Shown here: positions 1 to 11,650 of the stretch, in pieces
Numbering within the stretch: position 1 is the stretch's first letter
Layout: each line of letters opens with the position of its first letter
Assembly (NCBI RefSeq): GCF_002575655.3
Contig: NC_053037.3
Location: 47,589,242 to 47,653,241 of the forward strand
Source of the DNA: Aegilops tauschii subsp. strangulata
Lineage: Eukaryota > Streptophyta > Magnoliopsida > Poales > Poaceae
Length of the DNA stretch: 64,000 nt
Direction: 5' to 3'
Notes under the pieces: generated by a model
The model's input: only the letters and a program-made list of their open reading frames with translations
Databases searched by the model: none
Told to the model about the DNA's origin: nothing
Program-made: the position numbers and the translations under genes

Positions 1-699
1 CGAGAGCATAGCCGGCCTCCGGAAGCCGGCCGATCCCTTCCTCGAAGCAGGAGCCCCATTAAGGAGACAAGACGAGGTAGGGCTACAGTGATAGCCCCCG
101 GGGCGGTCCACTGTAGCCATGCTTACCTCGACAAAGCCCTTGCCATCACAGGCGAGGCTACAGTGAGCGGCCGCCGACAAGACCCTAGGCGGTGGGGCCA
201 GCCTGTCGACCAAGTAGCCGGCAGCCGGCGGGACCCAGCAGCCAGCGGAGAAGCCGGCGAGCGTAGACACTGACGGCTGGGACCAGATCCCAGTCGGATT
301 ACCATTGTACCCCCGGGGGGTAGGCTTATATAAACCCCCCGGAGCACCCATGCAAAGGGTTCGGACCCAAGCATAGTTGGCTCCTAAGCATAGATGGGCC
401 ATCTGAGCATAGCACACACACCATAGATAGAGAGAAGCAAGAGCTAGCCTTGTTCTTCTTCTCCCTTGATCTCAACAGCTCTAGGAGCGATTGTAGCTAC
501 CTTTAATCGATCTAGTGATCATGCGGAGACCCCGCAGAGCAGGACTAGGGGTGTTATCTCCTCGAAGAGCCCCGAACCTGGGTAAGATTCGCCGGCGTGC
601 ATGCCTACGCCTCATCCCGTTTCCAGGCACCGGCGACGTTTTATTGGCTCCCACAATGATAAGCCATCCCTTGGCATATGTCGCACCAACCACCCGACA
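1..699 (+). mobile_element. LTR of the Gypsy-B family, cut by the window edge
   Basis: This is the reverse complement of the outer part of the 1179-bp LTRs at 19719-20897 and 31951-33129. It ends with ACCCGACA at 699, the terminus that family shows. The sequence after 699 is not a primer-binding site, so 699 is an outer element boundary: this is either the 3' LTR of an element lying mostly outside the window or a solo LTR. It appears to have inserted into CACTA-1, and GGCAG at 700-704 would be the target duplication if the other flank matches. It is clearly diverged from the two Gypsy-B LTRs, so it is an independent older insertion in opposite orientation. Confidence 0.85.
325..335 (+). promoter_or_regulatory. 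TATA box of the LTR
   Basis: TTATATAAACC sits in the same LTR position as the minus-strand TATA boxes at 20072-20078 and 32303-32310. It is flanked by GC-rich CCCCGGGG blocks on both sides, as in those copies. It is the likely LTR core promoter. Confidence 0.55.
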
Positions 700-788
700 G
701 GCAGCGAGCACGGGGGCGGCGTGGGTGAGGTGAGGCAGTGTGTGGGGGGGGGACTGAGAGAGAAAGAGATTGGGGATTTTAGTTGGGG

Positions 789-930
789 GGAGGGTTAGCA
801 ATGGCGCACCCCTAGCGGTGCGCCATTAGTAATTTTTTTAATAGCAATGGCGCACCTCCTGGCGGTGTGCCATTAGTAACCTTTTTTTTGATAGCAATGG
901 CGCACCCCCTAGCCGTGCGCCATTAGTATT
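789..930. repeat. CACTA-1 left subterminal repeats
   Basis: Three units of about 45 bp each contain TAGCAATGGCGCACC, a short variable spacer, and the near inverse GGTGCGCCATTAGTA, separated by T-rich linkers. A further unit lies at about 1472-1510. Each unit is itself a small inverted repeat. In CACTA elements such arrays are the binding sites for the element-encoded DNA-binding protein (family knowledge). Confidence 0.8.
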
Positions 931-942
931 TGGTTCAGTTTG

Positions 943-1018
943 TGAATTAATATTAACTAAATAAATTATTACCCTTCATTTGTGAATTAATATTAACTAA
1001 ATAAATTATTACATTTAA
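943..1018. repeat. Direct tandem duplication of about 38-40 bp
   Basis: The block TTTGTGAATTAATATTAACT followed by AAATAAATTATTAC occurs twice in immediate succession, almost unchanged. It is AT-rich and noncoding, within the CACTA-1 3' region. Confidence 0.75.
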
Positions 1019-1211
1019 GTACTTAGCATTTAAGTAAACTTCCGGGATATAAATTTTATTTTTTCATATGTATTATTCATTTAATAGTTCACATACAAAA
1101 AATTTATATGCAGTGGCGATCCCGGCCGACCCGTTGGCGTACTCGATGCAGACGGAGGAGGCACGGCTCCTGGAGTGGACGGAGGGGGCCGCAATCGAGA
1201 TGGGGAGGGTG

Positions 1212-1375
1212 CGGGGGGTCGGCGGCGGCCGTGGAGCGGGGGAGGGTGCAGGGGGTCGTCGGCGGCGGTGGATCGGGGAAGGGTGCGGGGGGTCGTCGGC
1301 GGCGGTGGAGCGGGGGGAGGGTGCGGGAGGTCGTCGGCGGCGGTGGAGCGGGAGAGGGTGCTGGGGGTCGTCGGC
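1212..1375. repeat. GC-rich 37-bp minisatellite
   Basis: About four copies of a 37-38-bp unit, reading roughly CGGCGGCGGTGGAGCGGGGG then AGGGTGC..GGGGGTCGT, are followed by a partial copy. The array is strongly G-rich on the plus strand. It is open in several frames on both strands only because it lacks AT-rich stop codons, so I do not call those frames genes. Confidence 0.75.
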
Positions 1376-1655
1376 GGCGAGGGGGATCTGGCGAGGGGGG
1401 ATAGCGCGCGGTCGAGATGGAGGGGGATCTGGCGCGGGGGGCGAGGGGGAAAGGGATAGAGGGGGGAAGGTTAGCAATGGCGCACCTCCCAGGGGTGCGC
1501 CATAAGTAACATTTTTTGTAGTTGCGTCTAATAATTTTTTTATTTGTAATTTGAAAAAATTTATGAATATGAAAAAATTTATGAATATGAAAACATTTGT
1601 CGAAATACAATCGAGAAATGAAGGCTACAATTTGAATACAATCGATCTTAGCTAG

Positions 1656-4600
1656 CTATCTGTTCACAATCTTCTTGCCCTTATTTTTCGCAAATGGAGT
1701 TCTTCTCTTGAACGGACGTCCTTTAGGTAGGGTGGTCCTGCTTCTTCTTGTGGTGTATGCTGGTACTTCATCGTCGTCGTCATGTTCCATCTTTGGGTCG
1801 CCGTACTTGTCGAAGTCTTGCTCATTGGCGACTCCATCCATTCCGATGATCTTCCTTTTGCCTCTCCTCATGACAACACGACTGGGCTTTGACGGGTCGG
1901 TAATGAAGAAGCATTGGTCCACTTGGGAAGCCAGTACCCATGGCTCATTTTTCGCGGTGACGTTTGCGCCCGCGATCTTGGATTTGGCTTCGGGTATAAC
2001 CATGGTGGTGAAATACCGGTCTTCTTTTAGGACGCTCTTGGCCCATCTGACACGGAACATCGGGACCTTCTCTCCAGCGTAGCTCAGCTCCCAGATCTCC
2101 TCGATCCTTCCGTAGTATCTGTCCTTGTCGTTACCGGTGTAGGATTCCATCGTTAACCCGGAGTTCTGATAACCATCGCTCTGCATGTCCTTTCCCTCGG
2201 TGTAGAATGTGTAGCCGTTGATATCGTACACCTCATACGTCATCAGGTTGTGCTCGGCGCCCTGTGACAGGGCGAATATGAGTTGTTCTTCCGCGGAAGA
2301 ATCCTCATGTAATGGGTACGACAGAAGCTTCTGCTTGAACCAACGCGTGAAACATGAGTTGTGCTCTTTGATTATATCTCCGTTCGTCCTCTGTTGGCCT
2401 CGGTCATTGTACGTCTTCTCAATAAAGGTTTTGTGCTCTACCACCCAAGGATCGACCACGTCTATGTGTTGTAGCGCGACTAGGTTTGCTCTTTCAAAGT
2501 CGGCGAGCCGACCCTCGAAGTCGACATGCATTTCGCGGCGACCCTCACGGTGACCCCATCTAGCGAGCCTGCCGAGGTGCCTGTTGACGGGCAGACCAAC
2601 GGGGTTCTCGATGCCTAGATAATTCATGCAGTAGGAGATGCACTGTTCGGTCAGAAAGCTCCTGGCTATGATTCCCTCTGGACGTGACATGTTGCGAACG
2701 TATCCTTTGATGACACCATTCGTCCTTTCGAACGACATCATGCTGCGCAGGAACGTCGGCCCGAGTTGGATGATATCCTCCACGATATGGACCAGCAGAT
2801 GCACCATAACATCGAAGAATGCGGGCGGGAAGTACATCTCAAGCTCGCATAGTATCACCACGATCTCTTCCTGTAGCCTTCTGAGTTGCCTCACGCCAAC
2901 CGACTTCCGAGAGATGACGTCGAAAAAGTTGCATAGGCCAAATAGTGTTTGACGGACGTGCGCGTCCATGATCCCACGGATTGCAACGGGAAGTATCTGT
3001 GTCATCAGCACATGACAGTCGTGAGACTTCATCCCGCTGAACTTCTGCTTCGCTGAGTCTAGGTATCTGCTTATCTTCCCCGCGTAACCGTAAGGAAGTT
3101 TTACTCCTATGAGGCAGGTGAAAAACTGATCGATCTCCTCCTGACTTAGAGTGAAGCACGCGGGAGGGAAGTCATTTCCGGTCTTCTTGGCCTTTTTGCC
3201 TTTGCGACGACTTTCCGTGTCGTGCTTCGCCTCATCATCATCATCATTAGCATGAAGCTCCTCCCTGATGCCCATTGATTTCAATTTTGCCCTTGCTTTC
3301 GGCCCATCTTTGGTCTTCTCTGGCATGTTGAGCAGGGTACCAAGCAGACTCTCGCACACGTTATTCATGATATGCATGACATCAGGCTGTGAGGCACCTG
3401 GTGGATCTTCGAGTACGACAAGTCCCAGAAAATAGACCTCGTTTTCCATACCTTCAGCAGCGGCTCTGGCGCCTTTCGCTTCTTTGACGGCTCTGGCGCC
3501 TTTTGCTTCTTCCCGGCAGTGGGCAATCTTTCCAATTTTTCAATAGCTCGTCTATTTCCTCGCCGCTCCTCGTACGCGGGCGTCTTCGGGGTTCGGTTTC
3601 ACCATCGAACAGATCCTTGTGTTTCCTCCATGAGTCATCGTCGCGAAGCCGCCTTCGATGTCCCATGAACACGGTTTTTGGAGACCCAAGATCTCTATCT
3701 AGCTGGCGATACGTTGTGTCATCCATGCACCTGACGCATCCAGAAAATCCGTGGACCACCTGCCCCACGACATATGCGTAACCGAGATAGTCCTGCACCG
3801 TCGTGAGCAGTGCGGCTCTCATAGGGAAATATTCTTTCTCTGCAGCGTCCCACATATTGGCTGGCGTTTTCCACAGCGTGTCTAGCTCCTCTTTCAGCAG
3901 CCCCAGATATAGATTGATGTCATTCCCTAGTTGTTTCGGCCCTTCAATTAGCATACTCATGTGAATGTACTTCCTCTTCATGCACAACCAGGGGGGAAGG
4001 TTCTACATCCACACAAACACAGGCCAGGTGCTATGTGTGCTTCTCTGGCTGCCAAACGGATTGACTCCATCGGTGCTCGCGCTCAGCACGATGTTCCTTG
4101 TATCGTTCCCAAATTCTGGGTGTTCGAAGTTCAATGCTTGCCACTGGCTCCCATCCTTAGGGTGACTCAGCATCTTGTCTTTTTTATTTATCTCCAGATC
4201 ATTTGCGTCATCTTCTCGCTTCTTCTCCTCCCTATCCATGTGCCAACGCAGGAGCTTTGCTACCTTAGGGTCCGCGAAATACCGCTGCAGACGAGGAGTG
4301 ATCGGAAAGTACCACACCACTTTTCGAGGAGCTTTCTTCCTCTTCTTGTATCGAGTGACGCCGCACATCGGACATATGGTAGACTCCGCGTGCTCGTCCC
4401 GATAAATGATGCAATTGTTCATGCACACATGGTATTTCACTTGCGGTAAATCCAGAGGACACACGATTTTCTTCACCTCCTCGAAACTGGTCGGGCACTT
4501 GTTCCCCTTGGGAAGACGTTCGTGCCAGAATGACATGTTCTCGTCGAAGCATGCGTCGGTCATTTTGTGTTTTACCTTCATCTCCAGAGCCATGAGCGTT

Positions 4601-5205
4601 ACTTTCAGGCGGGTATCCTCGGGCCTGCATCCTTCATACAATGGAGTAACCGTGTCTATCTCCAGTTGATCCAACTTGGCTTTCTCTCGGGCGGCAGCTC
4701 TTGTGTTATCCGTCTTCTTGAGAAGCAGCTCTTGAATATGAGGGTCCTGCACCCAGCCCATCGATGGTCCATCGTCGTCTTCTCCGGCATCTTCATCTTC
4801 ATGATCATGCCCTTCGTCTGCTCCAGCATCTTCCTCATCATCATGTCCAGCATCTTCTACATGATGACTGTGTACTGCATCTACTTCGTGATCATGTCCT
4901 GGAGATTCTTCGTCTTCTCGCCCGCCCTCGCCGCGGTTGTCTTGCTGCCCTTCCTCATTTCCTGCCCGGCCCCCATGGACGACTTCATAATCATCTTCAT
5001 CACCTTGCCACCGATAGCCATCCATGAAACCACGCAAGAGCAGGTGGTCCCGCACCTATACGGAATCCGGGTCCATAAGGCTCCTCAGCTTGCATCTTCG
5101 ACACAGACATCTTATCTCCGTCTCGTTCTTTTGAAGCATCACGGCCTTCGCGGAGCTCAAAAACCTATTCACGATGCCTTCGGTCATCGTGCGGACCATG
5201 GTCGC
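1656..5205 (-). pseudogene. TNP2-like (En/Spm) CACTA transposase
   Basis: Transposase of a CACTA element, which would bind the ends and catalyse excision. Read 5' to 3' on the minus strand, an exon starts after a good acceptor (CCCCGCAG) at 5205. It encodes a transposase-associated domain with the CLCRRC and VRDHLL motifs. An acidic His/Asp-rich linker follows, then the TNP2 core (CPMCGVTRYK, WHMDRE, STDGVNPFG, VFVWM). The core continues as LYLGLLKEELDTLW and, further on, DVMHIMNNVCESLLGTLLN. A DUF4218-like region (about 3150-2640) and a DUF4216-like region (about 2230-1980) precede the TAG at 1656. It is broken by in-frame TAG at 5056 and at 4003 and by a frameshift near 3454 beside a short tandem duplication of GGCTCTGGCGCC-type sequence. 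Upstream exons were not resolved. Confidence 0.85.
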
Positions 5206-5690
5206 CTGCGGGGTAGAGAAAAACGATATTTTAGAACCAAGAAAAAATTTGGCATGACTTTGCCTAAAAATAGGACCAAAAAGAATGCATAGTGCAAAAA
5301 TTCTCGCCGAAACGGAAATGAATCAACATTCCGGCAAAATATTGGCAACTATCGCATTTCGAATACCGGTACCTGCAAACACAAACATATCTGCAACACC
5401 ACAAACATATGCAACACCAGAAACATACATAGATCTAGCTAGGCCATTAAAAGTGCATGTGCACGTTGTTGGAGGGAGAAAAAAGTAGATCTACAACATA
5501 AAGAAAGCATTCCCCTTACTTACCTATCAAAAAAAAGGTAATTTAACCACTTAATTTGGATGAATCTATGGTGCAAATGAGGTGAGGAGGAGGAGGAGGC
5601 AGCCGAGACAAGCTTGGAGGAGGAGGTGGAGAGAATGAAGTGGGGAAAGTGAGTGTGTAGGTGGTTGTCCAAAATATCTAGCTGGTCCCA
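5206..5690 (-). other. CACTA-1 intron/5' region, no gene seen
   Basis: AT-rich sequence upstream of the acceptor at 5205. It is probably intron plus 5' untranslated sequence of the transposase. No convincing coding exon was found, although a short upstream exon could be hidden here. Confidence 0.4.
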
Positions 5691-6023
5691 GGTTACTAAT
5701 GGTGCACCACCTACAAATGCGCCATTAGTAACCCTGGTTACTAATGGCGCACCAGCTGGAGGTGCGCCATTAGTATTTTTGCAAAAAAAATGATAGTAGT
5801 GGCGCACGGGGTGAGTGGTGCCCCATTACTAGTTAAAACTAGTAGTGGTGCACTGTGCCCTGGTACGCCATTAGTATTTTTGGAAAAATAATAAAAAAGT
5901 TTGTTAGTAGCGGCGCACCATGGGTGTGGTGCGCCATTAGTGTCTATCACACTAATGGCGCACCAACACATGGTGCGCCACTTCTATATAGTAGTGGCGC
6001 ACCACATGTCTGGTGCGCCATTA
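5691..6023. repeat. CACTA-1 right subterminal repeats
   Basis: At least six variants of ACTAATGGCGCACC / GGTGCGCCATTAGT in alternating orientation, separated by A/T-rich linkers. They mirror the left-end array. The series stops abruptly at GCGCCATTA|GGTCTTGAG, where Gypsy-A LTR sequence begins. Confidence 0.8.
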
Positions 6024-6132
6024 GGTCTTGAGTGTTGGTTGATGAAGATGGGCCGCACCGGGCCACCGATTGAGCCACGCAGCAGGCCACGGGTAGGCAA
6101 GTCTGGGGACCCCCGTTCCCAGAACACCGACA
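6024..6132 (-). mobile_element. Gypsy-A 3' LTR remnant
   Basis: Matches the last part of the LTR at 12437-12545, from GGTCTTGAGTGTTGGTTGAT through to CACCGACA, with a few substitutions. The remaining roughly 785 bp are missing. Next to the LTR, at 6133, is GTAGCACCCGGG, which read on the minus strand is the position of the polypurine tract. Confidence 0.8.
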
Positions 6133-6422
6133 GTAGCACCCGGGCCCAAGGCGTGCTCGGACTTGGCTTAGCAGAGAAGCCAAAGGGCAAGTATGGAGCG
6201 CCGCGGGCCCCCACAGCCTGCAGCCTTGGTCGACGCGTAGCGACTGATTGGACGTGGGCATCTCCGCTTCCCGACGCTGCCCCAATATCCGCCTGGCTAG
6301 GCGGCCACGACGCTCTACACAGTTATTTCCCCCTTGCTGGCAGCGTGCTTCCTATTCCCCTTTCTTCCTCGAGCCCCTGCTTCTACTTCCAATCTGACTT
6401 GAGCTCTGCCCCCTCCATTTCC

Positions 6423-9400
6423 ATGGCGCCAACCAGCAAGGAAAAGGGGAAGAAGCCTCTGTCCCCAACCAGTTCGTCCTCGGCAATCGAGCCAGCCTTC
6501 GGCCGGTCGCTGGTGCTCAACCTGGGGGCCCTGGGCAAGGTCTGACCTGCGCTCGCTTCCAGCTTCAATGAGTGCGGAAAGACGATGGCCTGGCGTGCGT
6601 CCCATGCCTCCATTGATAGGACAACCACTGAGGTTCGATTCTTCGTCGACGCCCTGTGGGCTGGCCTGGTTCCCCCTTTCTCCGCCTTATTCAATGCAGT
6701 GCTTCCCATTATCAGATCCATATGATGCATCTTGATCCCCAATCCGTTACTCTCCTCGCCGTCTTCGCCTTTGTTTGCGAAGCCATGGTGGGCATTGCTC
6801 CTTCCGTCGCCCTCTTGCGCCACTTATTCTTGCTGCGCCTAACCGACCCCTCACAGTGCTCGGGGTGCGTGAGCTTCCAGGCCGTGGCAGAGACGGCGGC
6901 CTTGGGGATTGATTTTAACCTCCCGCCATCCACGAGCGGGTTTCGGACGCGGTGGCTGTATGTGGATGTCGGAGTGCTCAGCCCTCTGCTTTCGCCTTCG
7001 TCGCTGCTCGCTGTCCCCAATCCCGGCTGGAGCCACGAGAGACTCGTGAGCCCCCGGCTCTCCTTCATCTCGTACCGCCTGAGGAGGTTGAGAGATCTCG
7101 GTGTGACTGCGCCCCGGGTGGTGAAGGAGTTCCTACTGTGCCGCATTGCTCCTCTTCAGCGCCATTTCCGTTCGATGTGGACCCTGACCGGTGACCGGGA
7201 TCGCATGAGGCGTCAGGAGACGGATCTTGCACCCGAAACGCTGAGGACGGTGCTTGAGGTCTTGACCGGCGACCCCTCGCCAGGCGATGTGCGGCATGGG
7301 GGTAGCCTCCTGTATCTCAGCTCAAACAGGGCTGAGTTTGCGGGACAGATGCCTCTCTTTGACGAATGGGGGTTGCGTCCGGTCGGCCTTGCAGGGCCCC
7401 GCGATAATCCTGTAGCCGTGGCTCCCTTCCTCGCCGCCAGCACTGATCTTGCCCCAAGAGTGGGCGCAGGGGGGCAAGCATCGCTTGAGGCTGGAGGCTC
7501 GGGTCTCGTGGCACCGACGCCGCACGGGGTTCCCGAAGCGCCATCTTCCGGAGCTCATGAAGCCTGCCCTGAGGCGGTCTTCGATGGGGGGACGCATCCC
7601 GCGGCTCCCGAGGCCGAAGCTCCAGAGGCCTCGGCAGGCCATCTGGAGGTGGTGCCTGACTGTTCCTCCTAGCTTGGCGTCCCTGAGGTGGGCCGCCTGG
7701 GCACTTCTCCGTCTGTGCCACGCGCTGGTCCTCATGTCGAGTGCCTGGGTCGGTTCCGCTTGTACTTCGCCGCACTCCGCAAGAGAAAGGAGTCTTCGGA
7801 TTGCAGTGGTCGCACCTTCCGACCGTTGAAGCATAGGAAGTACTTCGCCATAGACAAGTAAGTACCTCATTCTTATAACTCTTCAATTGCTGCTCCCCTT
7901 CCTGACTGTGATTCTTCAGGATCCCTCATGTCAAGCCGGTGGGGTCTCCCCAGAAGCAAACTCCTCCGGCCCTGCCTTCAACGCTGGCCTTGAGCGTCCC
8001 GAGCCTGCATGCTGCCTTCGTCGTGGGATCAGCCGGAGAAGCAAGCCTGCCCGCAAGGTGTCTTGAGCCCATGCCCTTGCCGCCTTTCCTTCGCGACCCC
8101 GCCTAGAGCGCGGCCGGATTACCCAGGGCTCCTCCTCTGATCGTGGATGGCAGCTGGTTGGCGTCCGCCCTGGGCTCCTCTTCAAGGGGTGAGCCTGTGC
8201 TGGTCCGGGTCTCTTGCGAGGCCCGGCCAGCGATCGCGGGGGCGCCAGCCCCCAGCCCCCTGCCAAGAGGGGGCGAACCGCTTCAGTGCCCGCCGACTGC
8301 GCCAGCGACGAAGGGCAACATCAGTGGCGTGCTCAAGCTCAATCGCGAATGAAGCGTCGTCCTCCATGAGTTCCTCTAGAAGGCGATGGATGCGATGAGC
8401 CAGCTTGATTGAGAGCTTGTGGACGTGGATGCGCGCCTTGAAGCTGAGGGCCTGCGGCTGATTGAGGAGCGACACAAGTTGCAGGTGGCCATCAACCTCG
8501 CGCGCCACCAGCGCGAGCTTGATAACGCGAAGGCCGAGGCGGCCCTCGCGGCCTCGTGAGATGCCTGCTCCCGAGCCCTGGAGGAGGCTCGAGAGGCAGA
8601 TTATCGTCGCGAGATCGCCGAGAAGCGCGCGTGGGAGCTCCAAGCCTGGAGCGCCTCCCTGGAGCAGCAAGTGGAGCTGCTTCAAGCCGCCCTTGTGTCA
8701 CTGAAGGGGACGCCTGTTGAGGAGGAGGAGCTTCGGAAGCGTGAGGAAGTGCTGACGCTGGAGGCTGCCGAGTGCAACCTTGACCTTGAGCGGTTGGAGA
8801 CGAGGGAGCGTCAGGTCGCTCAGGCGGAGGACGATGTTGGCACGCGCGAGGCTCGAATCCAGGAGGAGGTCGACCGCCGCGTGGCAGAGGCTTGCGCAGA
8901 TCTCGTGAGCAGGTATGACTTGAAGCTGGAGATGGTTGAGGCCGAAGCTGCGTGCGGGACTGCCACCCTTATGTCCAAGCTGACTGAAACGGAGTAGCAC
9001 GCGGAGTCCGCCGCAGCCGCCCTGTTCTCAGCGCAGACTGAGCTGGCCTCTGCCCGTGCCGAGCTGCTTCTTCTTCAGCAGCGAGTTGACGACGCCGAGT
9101 CCATTGCACAACAGAACAGGGAGGAAAAGCTTGAACGGCAGACGCTGGAGCATATGCACGGCCCCATGCTCCAGGAACTCAGGAACAGGGCCAACACGGC
9201 CCTGGGCAATAGCCGTGATGCGGACGCCTCGCATCCTCACGTGACCAACTATGCAAGTCATCTCCACTTCTTCATGGATGTGGTGACGCGCCTGGAGAAC
9301 TGCTCTGATAGAGCTCGCCAACTTGTCGAGGAGAGGAGCCGCAGCCTGCTTGGGCGTGCATTTTCCCGCGTCTTCAGCCATCTCCAGAACACCGACCCCT

Positions 9401-9732
9401 ACTTTGACTTCGACGCCGTCATCGCCCCGGTCCCCAAGGCCATCCGGGGCAACCTGGCGTGGTGGGTGGAGGACAACGTGGATGCGCTTGTTAGGGCCTT
9501 TGCTTCCGATAATGACAGGGTGGTAGTCGCGGCGGACGGCGGAGACGTGGTCGATGGTGGTGACGGTGGCGCAAATGATGGTGATGGCGATGCCAGTGAC
9601 AACGATAGCGGCGCCAGTGATGCTTCTGGAGGCGACCAGGAGGGTGCTGTGAGCGACATGTCTAACCGATCCCGTATTTCTTCGCTATTTATCCTGCATA
9701 CAAAAGCTCGGGCGCGGCCCCAAAGGTTATAA
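6423..9732 (+). pseudogene. Antisense additional gene of Gypsy-A (Transposase_28-like)
   Basis: Plus-strand gene opposite in orientation to the element. The start ATG at 6423 gives MAPTSKEKGKKPLSP. Exon 1 (6423-7858) carries the conserved helix-rich region (LDPQSVTLLAVFAFVCEAMV, VSFQAVAET), which resembles the putative gypsy-type transposon domain. The intron is 7859-7919 (GTAAGT...TTCAG). Exon 2 (7920-9732) encodes a long coiled-coil-like segment rich in Glu, Ala and Arg (about 8370-9140), a conserved tail (HVTNYASHLHFFMDVV, YFDFDAVIAPVP) and an Asp/Gly/Ser-rich acidic C-terminus. It is broken by TGA at 6543, a frameshift near 6706, TAG at 7670, stops in the early part of exon 2 and TAG at 8995. 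The protein's function is not known. The same gene type occurs in Gypsy-B and Gypsy-C. Confidence 0.7.
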
Positions 9733-10756
9733 GAGCATTTTGGGAGGGGAAGCCCCTCATGTAAGAAGATTGCCGTCCGTATGCTTTTAGGAACGATGCT
9801 GAACATGCGCCTACATGATTCTACGGGCCCTGCGGCGAGCTAGTTGCTGTGGTTTACCTTTAGCCAGGACAAATCTTGAATAGACTTGCGAGGCCGTGAG
9901 CCCCCGAGGGTCCCCTGAGGGGCCTGTTGTCCAGGTCGTGAAGGCCTCGTGAGAGCGAGTGCCGGCCGTGGCACGACATGCGTGCAGCGCATGTGCGCTT
10001 CGCCCAGCCCCGCCCGCGAGAGGCCCGCGAGGGGAAGGCAGCTAGTGCGAACTCCAAACTAGGGCGAAACCAGACACAAGAAATCACACGAGCAAGACAA
10101 ACCCCCCCCCCCCCCCCCCCCGCACACGAAAATGCAAATTCAACTTCAACTTAAATCCGAAGCAAGGAAGCTCGACCACAGAAAGGGAGGCAAAAAGCAA
10201 AAGGCCGCGTCCGGCACCTAGTCTAGTCTTCGAAGTCTTCTCACCAGCGCGGAGCTAAGTGCTGCCACTGGGCATGGGAGGGAGCCCCCGAGGCCTGAGG
10301 GCAGCTCTCCGGAGACTCCGGGGCGTGTACAGCCCCAACTCATTATTACGTGAGAGTGTCATGGGCGGCAAGCTTCATAGGCACTGGGCCTTCTTCACAG
10401 GCACCGGGCCTTGCTTCATATCACCAGACAAGGGCCCCGCCTTGCGCCACCCTCGACCACCATTAACGGCAGCCGGAGACCAAGGACGACGCCAATGCGG
10501 CAAAGGGGACGCCAGCGGTTCCCTTGGCGACCACGGGTCCTCTGCCGGGGGTAGGCTTTGCAGCACCTCCTCGGCAGAGGGCCTACCTCCGGGGGTTGCC
10601 TTGCTCCGTGCGCCGTGGGGAGGGGCCTAGCTCCCGGCCCCTCTCCTGCAACCCCCAGTGCGCTCCTCCTGGCCGAAGGGAGGCCGCTGAGCTGGGGCAG
10701 CCTTCCGCTGCAGTGACCTGAACCTCCTGTGACCCATGGTTAGAATAAGCTTGCTC
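9733..10756. other. Gypsy-A spacer where pol would be expected
   Basis: About 1 kb between the antisense gene and gag. It is GC-rich with CGAG/CTCG-rich patches, and nothing resembling protease, RT, RNase H or integrase was found on either strand. It probably holds the 3' end of the antisense transcript and the deletion scar that removed pol. Confidence 0.5.
10101..10122. repeat. Poly-C tract of about 22 bp
   Basis: An uninterrupted run of C follows ACAAAC in the Gypsy-A spacer. Its exact length is unreliable in any assembly. The run of G on the minus strand could form a quadruplex. Confidence 0.8.
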
Positions 10757-11578
10757 CTAAGGAATTAGTTGTACCTGGTAGCTGCTTCTGCCAGTGTGGT
10801 TGGTGAGGCTTCCTTGAGGCTCCTGAAAAGGCTCGGCTTCTGGCGTCTCTTCCTCCGAGCCTGACCCGAAGAACGAGCCAGGGTCGTCTTCCAGCGCGTA
10901 CTCCCGATCCACCATGCGGGGCACGTAAGCCTCCGAGGTCGCCGCCTCGAAGACCTCGCCGTAGTGCCCCGCGTTCCATGCGGCCTGTCCCAATGCGCCG
11001 TCTTGAGGATGGTAGGGCAGCGGCCCGCCCGGGCCGTAGGCGGCGATGCGCATGCTCTCGTTCATCGGAAGTGGTGCTGGTGCGGCTTGGCGTCTGGCGC
11101 CGATGGTTGAGCCGGTGTCGATGAAGCCTTGGTGCGCGCCTGAGGGCGCGCGGGCGCAGAGAGGTCCGCTGCGTGATCCGACTGGGGCCTGGGGTGGAAG
11201 CTGGAAATAGAAGGGCGGCACGCCCGAGGCTGCGGCATCCAGGAGCTCGGCAACGTGCTCCAGTAGCACGTCTCGGACGCCCTCCTATAGCCTGTAGCAC
11301 AGCAGATCCCGAGCCACAGTGAGCGTGGCCCTCATGTTCGCTTGTTCCCGCCGGGTGTGTGGCGCCGTGGCCGCGGCGTGGCTTGAGGCCCTTGTGGCCG
11401 ATCGCACCTGCGGCGGAGTAAGGGCAGGCAGTGCTTGACAGCGTCGCCCGCGCCCTGCAGCATTCTGCAGTGCGCGGGCTGCCTGGGGTGCAGGGTTGAG
11501 GTCATCTTGGGTAGGCGGCGTGGCACGGGCTGGCCACGCCACCCAGCGGTCGGCGTTGGTCGTCGGGTCGCCGGACAT
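10757..11578 (-). pseudogene. gag N-terminal remnant of Gypsy-A
   Basis: One minus-strand frame from the start MSGDPTTNADRWVAWPAR (11578) to a stop at 10757, with a single in-frame TAG at 11285. It begins about 70 bp inside the primer-binding site, as gag should. The protein is Ala/Pro-rich, then has VRDVLLEHVAELLDAAASG and an acidic stretch. The gag core and zinc knuckle are absent. I infer gag from position and composition rather than from a recognised domain. Confidence 0.55.
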
Positions 11579-11630
11579 GGATGCGACGAAGCAATGGGAC
11601 GCAGATCGGCGGAAAGAAGATTCCGGCGCA

Positions 11631-11650
11631 CCCCTACCTGGCGCGCCAAA
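11631..11650 (-). other. Primer-binding site of Gypsy-A
   Basis: On the minus strand, TTTGGCGCGCCAGGTAGGGG follows directly on the LTR end. It has the TGGCGC start shared by many grass Gypsy primer-binding sites. It fixes the element's orientation as minus. Confidence 0.75.

Larger units (their letters stand above)
700..6023 (-). mobile_element. CACTA-1 DNA transposon, both termini missing
   Basis: Short repeats of the form AATGGCGCACC...GGTGCGCCATTAGTAA occur at both ends (789-930, about 1470-1510 and 5691-6023). This is the usual subterminal repeat of Triticeae CACTA elements. Between them is a minus-strand TNP2-type transposase pseudogene. Neither CACTA terminal inverted repeat is present. 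The left end is replaced by an LTR at 699, and the right end joins part of the Gypsy-A LTR at 6023/6024. The element can only be a fossil. Confidence 0.85.

Noticed and set aside
1068..1610. Several overlapping frames in the G-rich minisatellite
   Set aside because: Open in several frames on both strands only because the repeat lacks T-rich codons. Products are pure Gly/Arg or Pro/Ser repeats.
4567..5292. 241-codon plus-strand hydrophobic frame over the CACTA-1 transposase
   Set aside because: The apparent membrane-like stretches are the complement of Glu/Asp-rich GAT/GAA codons of the transposase linker, which has clear domain support on the other strand.
10101..10122. Poly-C tract, and the G tract near 24058-24075, as functional elements
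   Set aside because: Long homopolymers in assemblies are unreliable in length, and nothing around them suggests a function beyond possible quadruplex formation.
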